Assembly: GCA_036365515.1 (NCBI GenBank) | Contig: CM070876.1 | Location: 34,479,195 to 34,543,194 of the forward strand | Source: Torymus aiolomorphi | Lineage: Eukaryota; Arthropoda; Insecta; Hymenoptera; Torymidae | DNA length: 64,000 bases | Reading direction: 5' to 3' | Shown here: piece after piece, positions 22,800 to 35,440 of the stretch | How positions within the stretch are numbered: position 1 is the first letter of the stretch | How the letters are laid out: every line of letters begins with the position of its first letter | Program-made: the position numbers and the translations under genes | The notes under the pieces: generated by a model | The model's database searches: none | What the model was told of the DNA's origin: nothing | What the model saw: only the letters and a program-made list of their open reading frames with translations

Positions 22800-25700
22800 T
22801 GACAGTTTCAAGGCAAGGAAGATGACGGAATTCTCTCTTACTCAAATTCACTCTCGGCATGTAGCTTGCCACGAGGCAATATGGGCTCTATATGGCAGAT
22901 TCTCACGCGGTATCTTCTCACCGACTCTCGATCACACCTGCACTCTCACCAAGGCACTCATCCCAAGGGGAAACTGCCAGTAGTGACAGAACTGGCCGTT
23001 ACTGATTCTATACTGGAAGACATACAATTTTAAGCCAATGCTGGTCCAGTCTTGTCTCATTACTGAATTGTTAAGAATCGTCCGGTATAGAAAACCAGTA
23101 CTGGCCCGATACATTTGCCATGATTCAGTCAAGATATATACTGGCACAATGCAGACTGCCGGTATTACGTCAGTATAAAACAAAAGACTAGTCACCATAA
23201 CCTTTTATGTGGCCTCTTATTTTTGAGAAAAATTATTTTCTTAATAGTTTGGCCAATCGCACGTAAATACCGTACATTTTAACAGAATTATATTAGCAGC
23301 ATACCTAAATAAGAATTTAAATAATAATTCAATAATTCACCGATAAGTTTAGATATTGTATCATATTGTGTAAATAAAAAGTGAAGTGTCGGCTGCCGTA
23401 CTAATTTCTGTAATGGACCAGTACTGATTTCAAGTCTAGATTTGTTCTTATCATTTCTGTGTTGCACCAATAATGGCGCAGTACTTTTTGCCAGTACCGT
23501 CAATATGGCAAACAGTAATGTGCCAGCATTGGGCCGGTAGGGCATTTCCCCCTAGGATACCCAGGAGCAACTCAACATTACCGAGAGATCAATAACATCA
23601 TCGGGATTTGGGCAAGTATTCTCATCAATGATCATCTCGTGCAGGTTGTGCTAACTATACAGCTGCATCGCCACGAGGCAATACCTCACTGCAACTGTTA
23701 TCGTAATACTCAAGCGTCTCTCAACAAGCAAAATTCACTGGCTCGACTCACACGGACTTTCTCACCAAAACTCACGGCTTTCTCACAGAAGAATCACTGG
23801 TTCTTCTCATCTGGTTCATCTCAACTGGCTTTCTCATCTAGCACATCTCAAAGGCTCTTCTCACCCGGCTTTATCACCGTCGCGAGCACATTACCATCGG
23901 CCTGTCTCATCAGCATCCACGATTAATATAATTGCCTGCGTTAGCTAAGGTAACACTCATGTAAGCGCAGCAATTTTCTCACCCACGAGTGCGCGACGTT
24001 AATCTCTCGACACGCTTACTTCTCAGCAACGCTTAAGACACATCAAATCAAATATTTAATGGTGCAATTTGTGTAAGCAGTGTCATCACCAGTGCTACTC
24101 AGTGTAGTACGGCAAAACTCAATTAAACGGAAAAACTCACTACGCACAACAGGTTAATTTCCTCACAAAAGGGAAATCTCACTATACTATGAACTCGGAC
24201 TTTATTTGAATGCAAATTGTACTACGACTGTAATTTAAGAATCAATTGTAATTATGTAATAGTTATTTTAATTTTCATAGACTTTTTACAATATATAGTG
24301 AATTTAACTTGTTAATTAGTGTGTGACTCAAACTTATTTAAAACACCCACAGCATGTCCTCATTATATTATGGCATTCTCAAATATTTTTGTCCTTCGAG
24401 CCGGATTAAACATGCTGTGGGTACGCTAGAGCCAGTGAACGTTACTCATTATTAAATTCTTTTCTTTTCATTATTCAATTGTTTTCGGATCAACGACTGA
24501 GAAACAGAAGGTAGACAGACTCAAGGATGCGACTCTCACCAAGGATTTGGAAACTATCAACATTCAATCGGACAACTTTAATGTGCCAACGGATAACACT
24601 CTGCACTATATTTGGATCAGTGACTGGACATGTAAGTTCATGGCTGCCTTAGCAATCAACTCAGCAAGGTGTCTCACAAGAAAGCTACAAGAACATCTCA
24701 ACCGAAGGTACAAGACTCATCGAAGGTGACACACTCATCATGCGTATCACACTTGCACCTATTATAAGTAAACTCACTCACTCTATTGTAGCGTTGATAT
24801 TATTCGATGAACTCAACGAGATACAGAGATGCAATTTTGTTAAAATTACAATGTGCTTTAAGTGTTTGGGATTTTATGCAGCAATACTGCATATCAAACA
24901 TAGGTGCAAGATCAAGGAACTCTCACTCTATATGGATCACATTCAAAATTACTCAGTAATAGGATATTGGTATAGTGATCTACACTCGAAGCAAACTCAA
25001 CAGAAGCACTTGTTCATTCATCACTGTTTGCAAAATCATTGGCATGGATTATTATCTATTTCAACGGATGCTATTAGAAAATTCAACTTCAACAATATTC
25101 ATCTATTTCAATTATGAGAATTTGAGGTTAGGATCACTGCTCATCATATGTCGTGTCATCAGAACTATATGAACACTTTATTTGGAATTATACAAAAAAG
25201 TTTTATTGGCTAATTGCATATTTTGGCAGTCTCAACTTGTGGATGTGCTCATTGGCACTGACGATTATTGTCAGATCATCAAACTTAACCTCATCAAAGG
25301 TGGTAAAATGGAGCCCATTGTGCTATCATCAGTTTTGGCTTGTTATTACTTGGAAAGCCAACTCAGCTGTTCAACGGAAGCCAGTACGTCTATGACCAAA
25401 CTTAATCGAGAGGAAGCGCTGTGTGAGCAGCTTCACTGAAATTCACTCGAGGTATTCTCAAGGAAGACATGAAGTAAGACATACTCACAACTTTAACTGA
25501 TGTCCAAGGAAACTTATTCGGAAAGGCTCAAGCGTATCTCAATTACTCTCAAATGCATTCAAGATATTTCCAAGGAAGTATCTTACATTTATGGGAGAAT
25601 ACTGCAAGTTTGGCCACATGGTGTAGATCCCTCAACAGGAATTATCTGCAATACCATCACATCATCGTTCTCATCGTGGAGTATAATTGAGTGAATATAA

Positions 25701-25940
25701 TCTAACAATCAAGCCGCGCGCAGTATTCAATAGATCAACACTCACTACCACTGGTAATTCTCTCAATGATATTGTGCATAATCTACAAACCTTTATATTA
25801 GATCATGGCGGTGCTCACTCGGATTCGTATTCAACGTTATGTATTCTCAATTGACATAACAAGGATGTATTGTCAGATGAAGGTTACGCCCAACTGAATC
25901 CGCTTGTCCTTTAGTTATCTGGGAAACGAGGGCCCTCGGG
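22800..25940 (+). repeat. CTCA-rich cryptic tandem repeat tract
   Basis: The tetramer CTCA is strongly over-represented on the plus strand through this stretch. Between 23709 and 23863 eleven copies start at 23709, 23720, 23747, 23761, 23771, 23782, 23806, 23820, 23833, 23847 and 23860. The steps are 10-14 bases or about twice that. A weak unit of the form CTCAYCTGGCTTT can be drawn. The pattern fades towards 25900 and stops where the LOA-like ORF1 begins. The tract is split by a MITE at 22964-23555. It may be the 5' untranslated region of that retrotransposon or an old minisatellite; the sequence alone does not decide. Confidence 0.6.
22964..23555. mobile_element. MITE rich in CCAGTACTGG-like palindromes
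   Basis: The left end CCAAGGGGAAACTGCC faces the right end GGCATTTCCCCCTAGG. Inside, short near-palindromes such as CCAGTACTGG (23096-23105) recur in altered form (for example AATGCTGG, CCAGTACTG, GCCAGTACCG). The CTCA-rich pattern stops at its left edge and resumes at its right edge, which supports insertion. No coding capacity. Confidence 0.65.
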
Positions 25941-25947
25941 AACTCGA

Positions 25948-26897
25948 ATGCCAGACAACCTAAACGAGGTCGCGAACGCGATTAGTGAGCCCAGCAAGGA
26001 GGGTACTGGGAACTCTTTAAGGAATCCGGACGGAGCCTTGTTGGGCGGAGGGGGGTCAGTTGATCAACTATTCTCGGCGCAGGCCCCTATGGAAATGGGG
26101 CCGAACTTCGAACCTCCGGAAATATCGGCAGAGATAGACTCCTCGAAGAACCACGACACCGATCTATCATGGAGCGGTTGAAGAAGCTTAACCTCGCTCT
26201 GAAGCGGTAGCAACTTTCTGGGTCTCGGAGGAGGAAGTTCATAAGGGAAAAACGGAAACGACTAGCGGAAAAAAGGACCGGAACAACGGAGTCGTCAGCG
26301 ACGCAGGACCGGGCTACCGAACCGCCATCTACTCCTGTACTGAAGATGGTAATATCGAACGGGGTGGCCCCCAGGAGTTACTGGTTTGAAATACTATAAG
26401 GGCTCCACGGACACCCTTCCTGATACCAGCATCCCAGGAAAAGGCCTAACCATGACACCAGCATAACGACCGCCAAGATGGTGAGGAGCTGATGCAACAG
26501 CACTTAGCTCCCGTTAACGAGGCAGTTCAGGCTGAGATTGATAAGATCAAATCTGTACCGCGGCCCAAATTCCGCGACTGTTTCGTGAAAAACGGAGCCA
26601 TCATCGTGGTGGCCGAAGACGAATTCTCAAGGGCATGGCTGTAGGAGGCTATCCCCCGCATACGACCTCGGGAAGGTTCTAAACTCGGCGTTGTGGAGAT
26701 GGGTGCGCTCAGGAAGCCGCACAGAGCCTCTATTTGGATTCCTGGAACCAGGCAGGAGCCGGAGACAGCCCTGGCGCGTCTTGGGCGCGCGCATCCCGAC
26801 GTCGGCATAGGTGAATGGTGGGTGTGGGGCACAGAATTCATGGAGGGGGCGAAACCATCCTACTGGTGATCATACCCGGGCAATCTTTTAGACGAGG
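25948..26897 (+). pseudogene. ORF1 of a LOA/R1-like non-LTR retrotransposon, decayed
   Basis: The first frame (25948-26181, 77 codons) is acidic and glycine/serine-rich. A shifted frame then reads MERLKKLNLALKR, a stop, and a basic stretch with RRRKFIREKRKRLAEKR. A third segment reads FVKNGAIIVVAEDEFSRAWL, a stop, then KPHRASIWIP and GEWWVWG. The last part resembles the C-terminal domain of ORF1 proteins from insect LOA-like elements (the domain called DUF4780). Frameshifts and stops make it a pseudogene. It lies directly upstream of an endonuclease remnant on the same strand, as expected for such elements. Confidence 0.7.
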
Positions 26898-26946
26898 GAC
26901 CGCGGGAGCGGTAATGGTCGGGTAGGGGTGGATTGTCTTAACCATA

Positions 26947-27595
26947 ATGGCTACAAACGGGATACCGGTTACCCAAATTAACTTGCATCATAGGAGAGGC
27001 GCCTCGGCGGTATTGGCCAGACGTATGGCTGAGGTACAAACAGGCATTTGCCTAATCCAAGAATCTTGCGCCGCAGGGGCTATCCAGTGTCTAAGTAAAG
27101 TTGGTAAAATCTTTATAGACCTTGCCAAAACTGCTCCAAGGGCGAGTATTGTGGTTAAGGAGCCGGTCGTCTTCCTGATGCCAGCCCGGTGCAGCTGGGA
27201 CTCAGCGGTCGCCAAGATAAGACTTTCAGATGCGGAGGGGTCTGAGAAAGAGGTGGTGATAGCCTCAGGTTACTTTTCATATGACTCTAAGCTCGATCCC
27301 CCACCGAAGGAGGTACTCATCGACTTTTGCAGATCACAGAGATTGACCCTTATTCTGGGGTGCGATGCTAATGCGCACTACATTGTTTGGGGAAGCTTTG
27401 ATATTAACTCTAGGAAAGAAGCGCATCTGCAGTTTTGGTTTTCACGAAACTGAGCATCCTCAACAGGGGCAGAGAACCGACCGTCTACAACTCTGTTAGA
27501 AGGGAGGTGATAGACCTGACACTTTGCTCGAAGGAGATTACCAGCTGGATCGTGGACTGGAGGGTCTCTACCGAACCTGCATTATCTGATCACGT
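26947..27595 (+). pseudogene. AP-type endonuclease part of LOA/R1-like ORF2, truncated
   Basis: The frame 26947-27453 reads QINLHHRRGASAVLARRMA, then GICLIQESC, then ILGCDANAHYIVWGS. These are the substrate and metal-binding motifs of APE-type endonucleases in LOA/R1-group retrotransposons. A frameshift near 27425 moves the reading to ILNRGREPTVYN, REVIDLTL and EPALSDH, the last catalytic motif. The protein then ends, because the sequence is cut off shortly before a hairpin element at 27627. The reverse transcriptase is missing. The usual acidic residue after QE is followed by SC here instead of PW. Confidence 0.85.
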
Positions 27596-27626
27596 AAAGG
27601 AAAGAAGGCACAGGTAAAGAAGGAAA

Positions 27627-27903
27627 GCTCTATTAATAGGTTCAAAAAACGCGAAAATCAATACTTGTGTCACAAAAAATATGGTGTGCACTAAGGGCTT
27701 AGTGGGCCTTTTGACCTCGTGTGATTGCAGTACTCGTCTACGGCTCGCGGACGCACTCACCTTCGGCTCGTGCTGCTCGCCTTCGACTCGTACTGCAAAC
27801 TTCCCACTCGGTTTAAAAAGGCCCACTTTACGCCCTTGGTAGACAATATACTATTTTGTACCGCAAGCACGATTTTCGCGTTTTTTGAACCTATTAATAG
27901 AGC
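27627..27903. mobile_element. Hairpin element D, copy 1
   Basis: A 277-bp element with a perfect terminal inverted repeat of more than 30 bases beginning GCTCTATTAATAGGTTC. Within the stem lies an AATATACTATTTT segment like the other AGTATA-ended hairpins. The apex carries degenerate repeats CTACGGCTCG, CTTCGGCTCG and CTTCGACTCG. It abuts the broken end of the LOA-like endonuclease. Confidence 0.8.
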
Positions 27904-27925
27904 CGAAAGTGACGGCTTGTCGACC

Positions 27926-28752
27926 AGCGGGCGGTAAAAACTGAAAAGCGCCCGCTGCTTGCAGTAGCGGGCGGTAAAAATCAAAAAGCGTCCACTGCTC
28001 GCAGTGAGGTAAAGTGCCCAATACCTGGACAGATTTTGAGTACAATCACAAACAAACGACGTTTTCAAAACCAATAGGCGGATTTTTTTCAAACTTTTAG
28101 ATCTGGATATTGATTTGTAATCCATTTAATTAATTTATTCACAGAAAAACTCATTTTCATGCTTATTTATATTAAAAAAGTAAGTTTGAAGAAATAGGGC
28201 TGCTAAACTTGGACATCCTGTGTTAAACTGGGAGCAATACCGGGACAACACTTGAACCCTAAACTTGGACAATACGTACCACAAATGTTGCTTAAATTTC
28301 ACCAGACCCCAGCTGGATTTAAGTTTATTTCAGCTAAATTAAAGTTAATTCCAGTTGGATTCTGGTTAAAATTCTAGTTGAATCCAACTGAATATTTTTT
28401 ATAGTGATATTATTAAATATGTCCAGCTATCGGGTATTGCTAACTGATAGGGATGTTAAGCTGGACAAGGGTTCGACTATCCTACGTAACTTCGAAATCT
28501 TTTATTTCGTATTCTAACGAATCAGAGACTTAAATTAACATGAAATTAATTTGGTTGCATAGTCAATAGCATAAACTTCGCTAATGAATTTATATCTTTA
28601 TTATAAGTATAAGTAATAGTACTACTTTACTGATGTCCAGGTAATGGTCCCAATTTTCAGTCTGTCCAGGTATCGGGTACTTTACCTTACCGGGCGGTAA
28701 AAACTGAAAAGCGCTCGCTGCTAGCGAACGGTAAAAATCGAAAAGCGCCCGC
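27926..28752. repeat. Short palindrome repeats interrupted by a MITE
   Basis: Units built on AGCGGGCGGTAAAAACTG and AAAAGCGCCCGCT occur twice at 27926-28007 and twice at 28687-28752. Each is a small hairpin. The MITE at 28008-28686 lies between the two pairs and probably split an original tandem array. Confidence 0.65.
28008..28686. mobile_element. MITE with GGTAAAGTGCCC terminal repeats
   Basis: The left end GGTAAAGTGCCCAATACCTG and the right end CAGGTATCGGGTACTTTACC are inverted repeats of about 25 bases with three differences. Inside, AAACTTGGACA occurs twice and a second inverted pair (CAGCTGGATT and AATCCAACTG) suggests a further nested element. No coding capacity. Confidence 0.7.
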
Positions 28753-28800
28753 TGTCGTTTTTGAATGGAGTTTTTGATTGTTGAAGAAAATCATCGATAT

Positions 28801-29012
28801 TTTGAAAAAACGCAAAAATCTATACTTGCGGTACAAAAAATATGGTGTGCACCAAGGGCTAAGTGGGTTTTTTGACCTCGTGTGGTTGCAGTACTCGTCT
28901 TCGGTTCGCAAACGCACTCGCCTTCGGCTCGTGCTAGCTCACCTTCGACTCGTACTGCAACCCCACACTCGGTCTAAAAAGACCAACTTTACCCCCTTGG
29001 CACACAACATAC
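28801..29012. mobile_element. Hairpin element D, copy 2, right end damaged
   Basis: It matches copy 1 (27627-27903) from AAAAAACGC through GGTGTGCACCAAGGGC, the CTTCGGTTCG/CTTCGGCTCG/CTTCGACTCG apex and CCCTTGGCACACAACATACTAT. The outermost right repeat is lost. Both copies lie on the same strand about 900 bases apart. Confidence 0.7.
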
Positions 29013-31641
29013 TATGTTATCTTTTATAATACTTGGTTAAAAAAATTTCAATTTGTAAAAGGAATTTAATAGTGAATAATCTGCAATAATTTGTATATCG
29101 ATAATTTATGTATATTGTAGCAATTAATTCAACTATAGTATGAACTAGAAACTAAATCAATCACCATTTGGCAACGGATTTTTTGAACTTCTTTGTGGTC
29201 ACGTTTAATGGTTTAGCAAATACGCTGAAGATACATACGGTATCATGCGCGTAGAGATTCATAAACTGCGCCGTAATTACGTTATCTCGATGAAGCGCGT
29301 AATCGGAATATCGCGCAAAATTTTGCAACTGGACGTATAACTATCGAACTATGGAGCGCGCAGGCGTTTGGCGTTTAACCAAAGACAGATGATTTAATCT
29401 TATGCACTGCCGACAAATTAAGACAGAGTAGGCAATTTCCGGACGGGCCAGTGCTTCTTCGTAAATTTTACGCTGGTTGCATTGTTTATGCAACTTGATG
29501 CATAAGTGAAACAGCTGCGCCCGTAATTCATCCGTGCGCGCTCGTGCAATGGAGAGCGACTCTGGTTTACATTCCACTAATCCCATTAAAAATTTTGATG
29601 CGCTATTTATACCTCGCAATAAACTCGGCTTTTCGTTCGAAGTTGTAAAATATAATGTACGCTTAATGCAGTTTCTTTGTTTACTGTAAAGTAACTTTAA
29701 TTACGATAGCCATTGGAGATATTTAAATTCGGTAAATAATACGAGACACGCGCACCGGGATTTCATTAATTCAATGTTAAAGTGCTTTTTAACTACCGAA
29801 CCCTCGTTAGACTCTGAATCTGTAATAAAAGAACATGGGCGTCTTAAAACTTGATTGAAATACAACCTGCAGTAGGGGAGAGTTGTCCAGTGGTGGCACC
29901 CAGAGCATTTTCGACAATACATTTTGATATTAAGGGTTAAAGTTAAAATACAAAAAAAAAGAAAAAAAATCTTTGGAAGGCCTCCTATAAAGATGTGGAT
30001 TGGTTTGTTTTTTCAATTATTACAGTAACAAGAAGTTACTTGAAATTATAAAAAGTTAGTTTTTTACGATCCCCAAAAAGCGTTCCCCAGTTCTAGCCAC
30101 CTTAATTTTTAACTGAATTTTGAGCTGTAACAATCCTAAATCCACAGTAATGAACGTCGTAATGTTTTAAAGGTATGCTAAAATATGCATAATAATTATT
30201 ACAACGTTTGTTTTTATTATTGTTTTGATGAAAAATTAAAAAATGATAAAATTACGCTATTTTCAGTATATAGTAATTATATAGTTGTTCGGTGTCGTCA
30301 CATACCGTCAGATGCGAGAAACGAGTGGTGGGCAGCTTTAGGCAATGGCGATGACTGTGCAATTCTTCCCTATCTTCAAATGTAGGTTAGGCGTCCAAGT
30401 GATTTAAGTTACATTATTTTCTGACTCTATTCCACGCATTATTCTAATCAATTTCATAGTTCCCTGACCCCTTAATCTTTTCCCATCTCTCTTCTCGTTG
30501 AAAATAGAAAATTCATGATTTATACATCATACAGTAGACCTTTATCAAGTGAACTTTCGACTTTTCAAAACGCTATCTGACTTTCGTGCTCTCTTTTCCC
30601 ACTACGACTATCTGCGCCACGAGCGAACAAGAGAACGAAAGTGAAAAATGCCCTAACATTAAGCAACTTCACGACTTCGCATTTTCCCTGGCAGCGAACA
30701 CTTCTTTTAATCACCCGAAATCTGGTGCAACTTGTAAAAGTAGTCAGGTGACTTATTAAAAAATTCATTGTGTTATTTATATCATTTATATCTATATTTT
30801 TAAAACATATATTTGCAGTTAAAGCGTAAAGATATTTTTGGTGGCTGATTTAAAATAGTAATCATTCAAACATTTTTTATTTTCCTTTAGAATGATCTTT
30901 TTTCTCTTATTTCGATTCTTATTTCAATCTTCTTAAATACCCTTTAAGTTAATGTCAAAATGCGATCAGCGCCACAATAAAAGACGTACCTAAAGTTTCT
31001 GTTAACAGCCTATTAAAGTCATGTACGAAATCTGCGAAAGTTTACATTGTTTGCCTCTCGTTCGACATGACCACTGCGTCAGTTGTAAATTTAGAGGACA
31101 TGGAAAGGCGCAACGTTTCTCCCTTAACAATCGACGCGTGCCTGAGTTCAACCGCAAGCGACGTAGAATATTGCGATGCGCGCAGTTCTGTCGACGTGCT
31201 GACGCTTCTGCTCGCGTGGGACAAATGATACAGAGAAAGTTCAACGAGAAGGATTGACAGTTTGACCAGGTCTTCTTTGATCTAATATTTGTTTTGATGT
31301 ATTAATACACTATCACTAGTTCTTGTAAACGCACTTGCACTCCGTTTTTATGAGTAAAGAGAATATTATGTTTGATGTTAATCTTCAGTAACAAACCATA
31401 AGTTGTTTCAGACATCGCACTTTAATTTGAAAAGGGTGCTCCCATGACAGTATATTTTCTAACTTACATTTGAAAATTATTAAAACATTTAATAAGTCAT
31501 GAGACATTAAAATTAGCTACCTCTATTTTTAAAACGCGCATGAAACTGTTTAATCATTTTAATTTAATAATTTAAATCATAATTTTATATCAACTATATC
31601 CTTAGAAAAACGATTCTTTATATATATTTAAGAAACCTCAT
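29013..31641. other. Intergenic stretch, two CpG-bearing unique patches
   Basis: No gene supported. The parts at about 29180-29620 and 31010-31250 are unique and CpG-containing, with a minus frame of 92 codons at 29341-29619 that I do not recognise. No repeat pair was seen. Confidence 0.45.
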
Positions 31642-32093
31642 TAAGAAGGTCCAAGGGTTTCACGTGCGGGACGGGGCTAGGGGGTTCCCCCTTCTCCCCG
31701 CGGCGGCACCCCGCTTCCCGCGCACTTCCTGGCGCAGTCAACGAACTCGACGTTTTATTGTGTTTTCACTTCATTCTGTCCCAAAAGCCCGATAAGTGAC
31801 TAAGATTTTTCGGCGTTTTTATTCTTTGATTATTTTTCTATTAAAATAAAGGTTTTTTTTTTATTTTTTTTTGTGCTTTTTTCATAAGGGATTTTTATTT
31901 CCAAAGACCACATAACCCGCTATCCCATAGTAAGAGCCTATGTTAAAAACTAGATTTTTAACAATTATTTTCTCGAAAAAATGCACGATGAAAATACTGA
32001 AAAAATTCATGCAATCTTCCTTTAAATTAAATAACCACATATAAAAATTCTAAGTTGTTAGCTAAATTTTGATGTAAGCCCTGAACCTTCTTA
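31642..32093. mobile_element. Probable MITE with TAAGAAGGT termini
   Basis: The left end TTAAGAAGGTCCAAGGGTTT and the inverse of the right end (AACCTTCTTA at 32084-32093) match at most of 20 positions. The left part contains a GC-rich island (31660-31735) next to T-rich sequence. It abuts the next element. Confidence 0.45.
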
Positions 32094-32354
32094 CGGGGGT
32101 GTGTGATTCCGACCTCAATTATACGTCAAAATTTCAACAACAGCTTCGAAAATTCTTGGAACCAAATTGTCATTCTTCGTTTCAAGAAGTTTTTTAAGTG
32201 TTGTTGAAATTTTGACTTGAAACTTTGCAGATTGACAGATTACATTACGTTAAATAAGTCGTTAATTATAGTAATAATTGAGTTATAACAAATTATTGGT
32301 GTCCGGCTGGTACGGTAGGTTGTATAATTAGAGTTGGTATCCCACACCCCCTTA
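32094..32354. mobile_element. Probable hairpin MITE with GGGGGTGTG termini
   Basis: The left end GGGGGTGTGTGATTCCGACC and the right end GGTATCCCACACCCCC are inverted, followed inside by a shared AATTATAC. An inner pair CGTCAAAATTTCAACAAC and GTTGTTGAAATTTTGAC forms a second stem. Flanks TTAC and TTAA may be a damaged TTAA target. Confidence 0.55.
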
Positions 32355-35300
32355 ACAATTCATCAAAAATTAAGACAGGGTTACTTATTCACGATATAGT
32401 AGGTTAAGTGCACTAAGAGGCCCATTCATAAGCTATTGCATTCATATTTTCGTTCTACGTTGCCATGTATCTTTCATTCATATTTTTTACGCAATATTTA
32501 CATCAGAAAAATTTTCTAATATTATTTAGTGTACAAGTGTATCTCTTCTCGTGAGGATATGTATTATTCTTGCTACCCTAATATTAGTATTTTATCTTAC
32601 TATTTACAAATACACGATGTCTTAGCTATTAATGAATACTGTATTTAACAAATTGAACTATATATTCGTTAGATTTTGAAAACGAGATTGGTATATTATA
32701 ATAATATTTTTTCTAATTGTTTTTTCTCCATTTTCTTATATTTTCATTTTACTATATTCACGAATTCCTTTTTTGGTTAGAAATAATAAGATCACGACGT
32801 CTCTGTCGACACTCAAATCACAGTTAAAGTTTACGCTGACTAAAGAGCAAAAGGTGACAAAATATCCCGAGAAACAATTCTTTTGTTCTTCTCATTTTGT
32901 AACCTTATCGGTATAAATCAAGCACGTAATTCTCCTCGTTCAAGTGTTGTACAATAAAATTCAAAACGTCATTGCTTCATTTTCCAGTATATTTGAATTA
33001 AGTGAAACCCTGAAATAATGTACGAAAGCTAGCCGGTACGAACAAATATACTAAAATAAATTAGTGGGACAGGATCAATAGGTTGGCGCACGTAGGAATT
33101 CCTACAGGAGCTGGTAAAAGACCGGTTGAGTGCCAGTTCTCAATAGAGAGACGAAGTAGATGAACCGTCTCGTTGAAATTTCGCAGAAAAGCGCAGCAGG
33201 GAAGCATCCTTCATTATATGCTTTTCGCGTAACGAAGGTCGTGCACCATCGTCGTTATAAAGCGAGCGCGCGACTACAAATTACAACACACATACATACT
33301 CGTTATGCGGTAGGTTCGCGGAAAATGATAAGACTCAACTTTTCACACCGTGCGGTAGTGAGCCACAAAGGCTGGGTCGCTGTAGTTTTTTTACGCTTCT
33401 TTGTCGAATCGACGGAGAATCAAGTACCTCGCAGTGTAAGTTTTCTTAATGACATGCAAAAAGTCTTAATATTTTACATCCTGGGTTAAGAAATAAAAAT
33501 GATTAGTCCTAGAGTCCTGATCAATACTTTCAGAATTTTTTTATTACTGTTTTTCTAATTAAAATGTTATACTTTTATGTTCTGGTCAACAATGCATATG
33601 CTATTTTCATTGATCTTAAAATAAGTAGTCAAGGTAAATATATAATCAGCCGTTCATCAGTATTGAACTTTGATTTTACACTAGAATCTACTACTATGAC
33701 CTTGTTTACTCGATACTTTGTTTTTTCAGTTATCATTTAAAAAAGTTAAATTTTTTCTCACATAAAATGTTAGCTTATTTAGCTCGGTTTATAAAAATCC
33801 ATATGTATCAAAACAGTGCGGAATGGACAATACATGGACACTCGTTGTAACTTTGCACGTACGCATGCATCAAGTCATCTTCGCCAGCAGCAGTCGCGAG
33901 TTGTCGGGTTTAAGCGCAAGCCCCAAGTAACCAATAATGCCCCCAGAGATAGCAATTGACCTTGGCTGATCACTGGTCCCGAGAGTCCTTCGGTAGAGAC
34001 TCCAGCTCGATAGGTTCGATTGGGTCGGATGACAGTGACCAAGAGAGGGAGGACCGCTATTAGCTCCTAAGGCGAAAGCTGCTTCTATATATGTATAACC
34101 CTTTTTTAACTGCGTATCTCCATTCATACTGTTCGTGCAGAAATAGTAGCTTCTCGTACTTTCTTACTCGAGTCACAATGTGGTACATTGTCCATACGAT
34201 TTGAATAACCTTACAGTATTGACATTACCGAATAAAATAATGAATCATAGAAAGTATCCACTAAAACTAATTGTCAGATTACAAAACCTTTTTAAAACCC
34301 CAGCTCACCGTACAAACTCAAATGCTGAAGAATTATTTTTAATTATAACTCCGCATAATCGACATTACGCAAGCCACCTTCGCTCTTACCCTTTTCGGCT
34401 ATCCGAGCTTACCTACAGCTCACTCGACACGATAACGACTGAGCCGCGTCCAAGCGACAGTGGCAACTACGCAAACGGTTATTCTCTCTCTCTCTCTCTC
34501 CCTCCCTCTCTCAGCGTGTCCGTACAGTATCGCGCGGCAAACACACTTCGCGTGCGTATTCCGGAGTGACACTGGGCTCCACTGTCGTTTAATTACGTTG
34601 AGCTCGGCTGGCCGCCGGCCCGCCCATGTATCTCCCGCGAAATTCGCGGTCTCAACCGATAAAGATGTCGGGCTGCAAAAAGCTGAAGCTAGCGCGCGAA
34701 TTACACTGCCGTCAGATAATTAAATGGAACGTAGCTGCGAGTTTCCGGAAGCTTTTAACAGGTCGTTGGTCGTTCTCAGGAAGGAGTAGACTTTACTCTT
34801 CTTTCACAATGGTCTGTTTTTACATGGGGAGAAAGGGGTTCTTTTTTACGCTGAAACTACAATGTAAAATATTTAGACAACGAATTTTTGCATATCCAGG
34901 ATTACGAGGATCCTATAATAGAAATCATCCTCCCGCATTTTCATAAAGTTTTCTTGCAAGTTTATTAAGTTAATGAGGATATTGGAGAAATTATTTTAAA
35001 ATCAGGTATCAAGGATTGATATGGAATTATAATTCAATTGACATATCGAGAAAATTTCTTGCGGATAAAGTTAATTTTGTCCTCTTCCTAGAATAGATTA
35101 GATTAGGTACTTTTACATTTTTGTATAATACTTTTCTACATGATTGAATACCTAACGATTTTAAAAGCAAATGATATTTTTTTAATGTCTATAGATATGC
35201 TTTTACGTGTGCGAGTGTTCTTGTTTTATGATGTTTTTTGTTTCATCGAAATATTTATTTCGGAATCAAATTTATTGTGTCCAGTTTGGAATTTTTTATT

Positions 35301-35360
35301 AACTGTTGCCGTTTTTTACGTTTACACGGAAACGTTAATTAAAAAAACTCATATTCCGGT
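32355..35360. other. Intergenic stretch
   Basis: No gene supported. It is largely AT-rich, with unique CpG-bearing patches at about 33100-33450, 33840-34130 and 34340-34730 and a CT microsatellite at 34482-34512. Confidence 0.45.
34482..34512 (+). repeat. (CT)n microsatellite
   Basis: CT run with two CC interruptions, within a GC-rich patch. Confidence 0.9.
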
Positions 35361-35440
35361 ATCCTGGTAGAAAATTAACCATTTTTGCTAGTTAACGTGG
35401 TAATTAAATGGAAGCATTTTCGACCAAAATCAATTTTTAA
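35361..35440 (+). mobile_element. Solo left end of a CCTGGTAGAAAAT MITE
   Basis: TCCTGGTAGAAAATTAACC followed by TAGTTAACGTGGTAATTAAA and TGGAAGCATTT matches the left half of the complete element at 47298-47552. No matching right terminus was found downstream. Confidence 0.6.

Noticed and set aside
29341..29619. 92-codon minus-strand frame in a CpG-bearing patch
   Set aside because: No domain, no coding context and no homologous feature I can name. It might be an exon, but nothing in the sequence supports it.
32315..32326. let-7-like GTAGGTTGTATA
   Set aside because: The seed GAGGTAG is missing and the match lies in the terminal repeat of a MITE; chance similarity.
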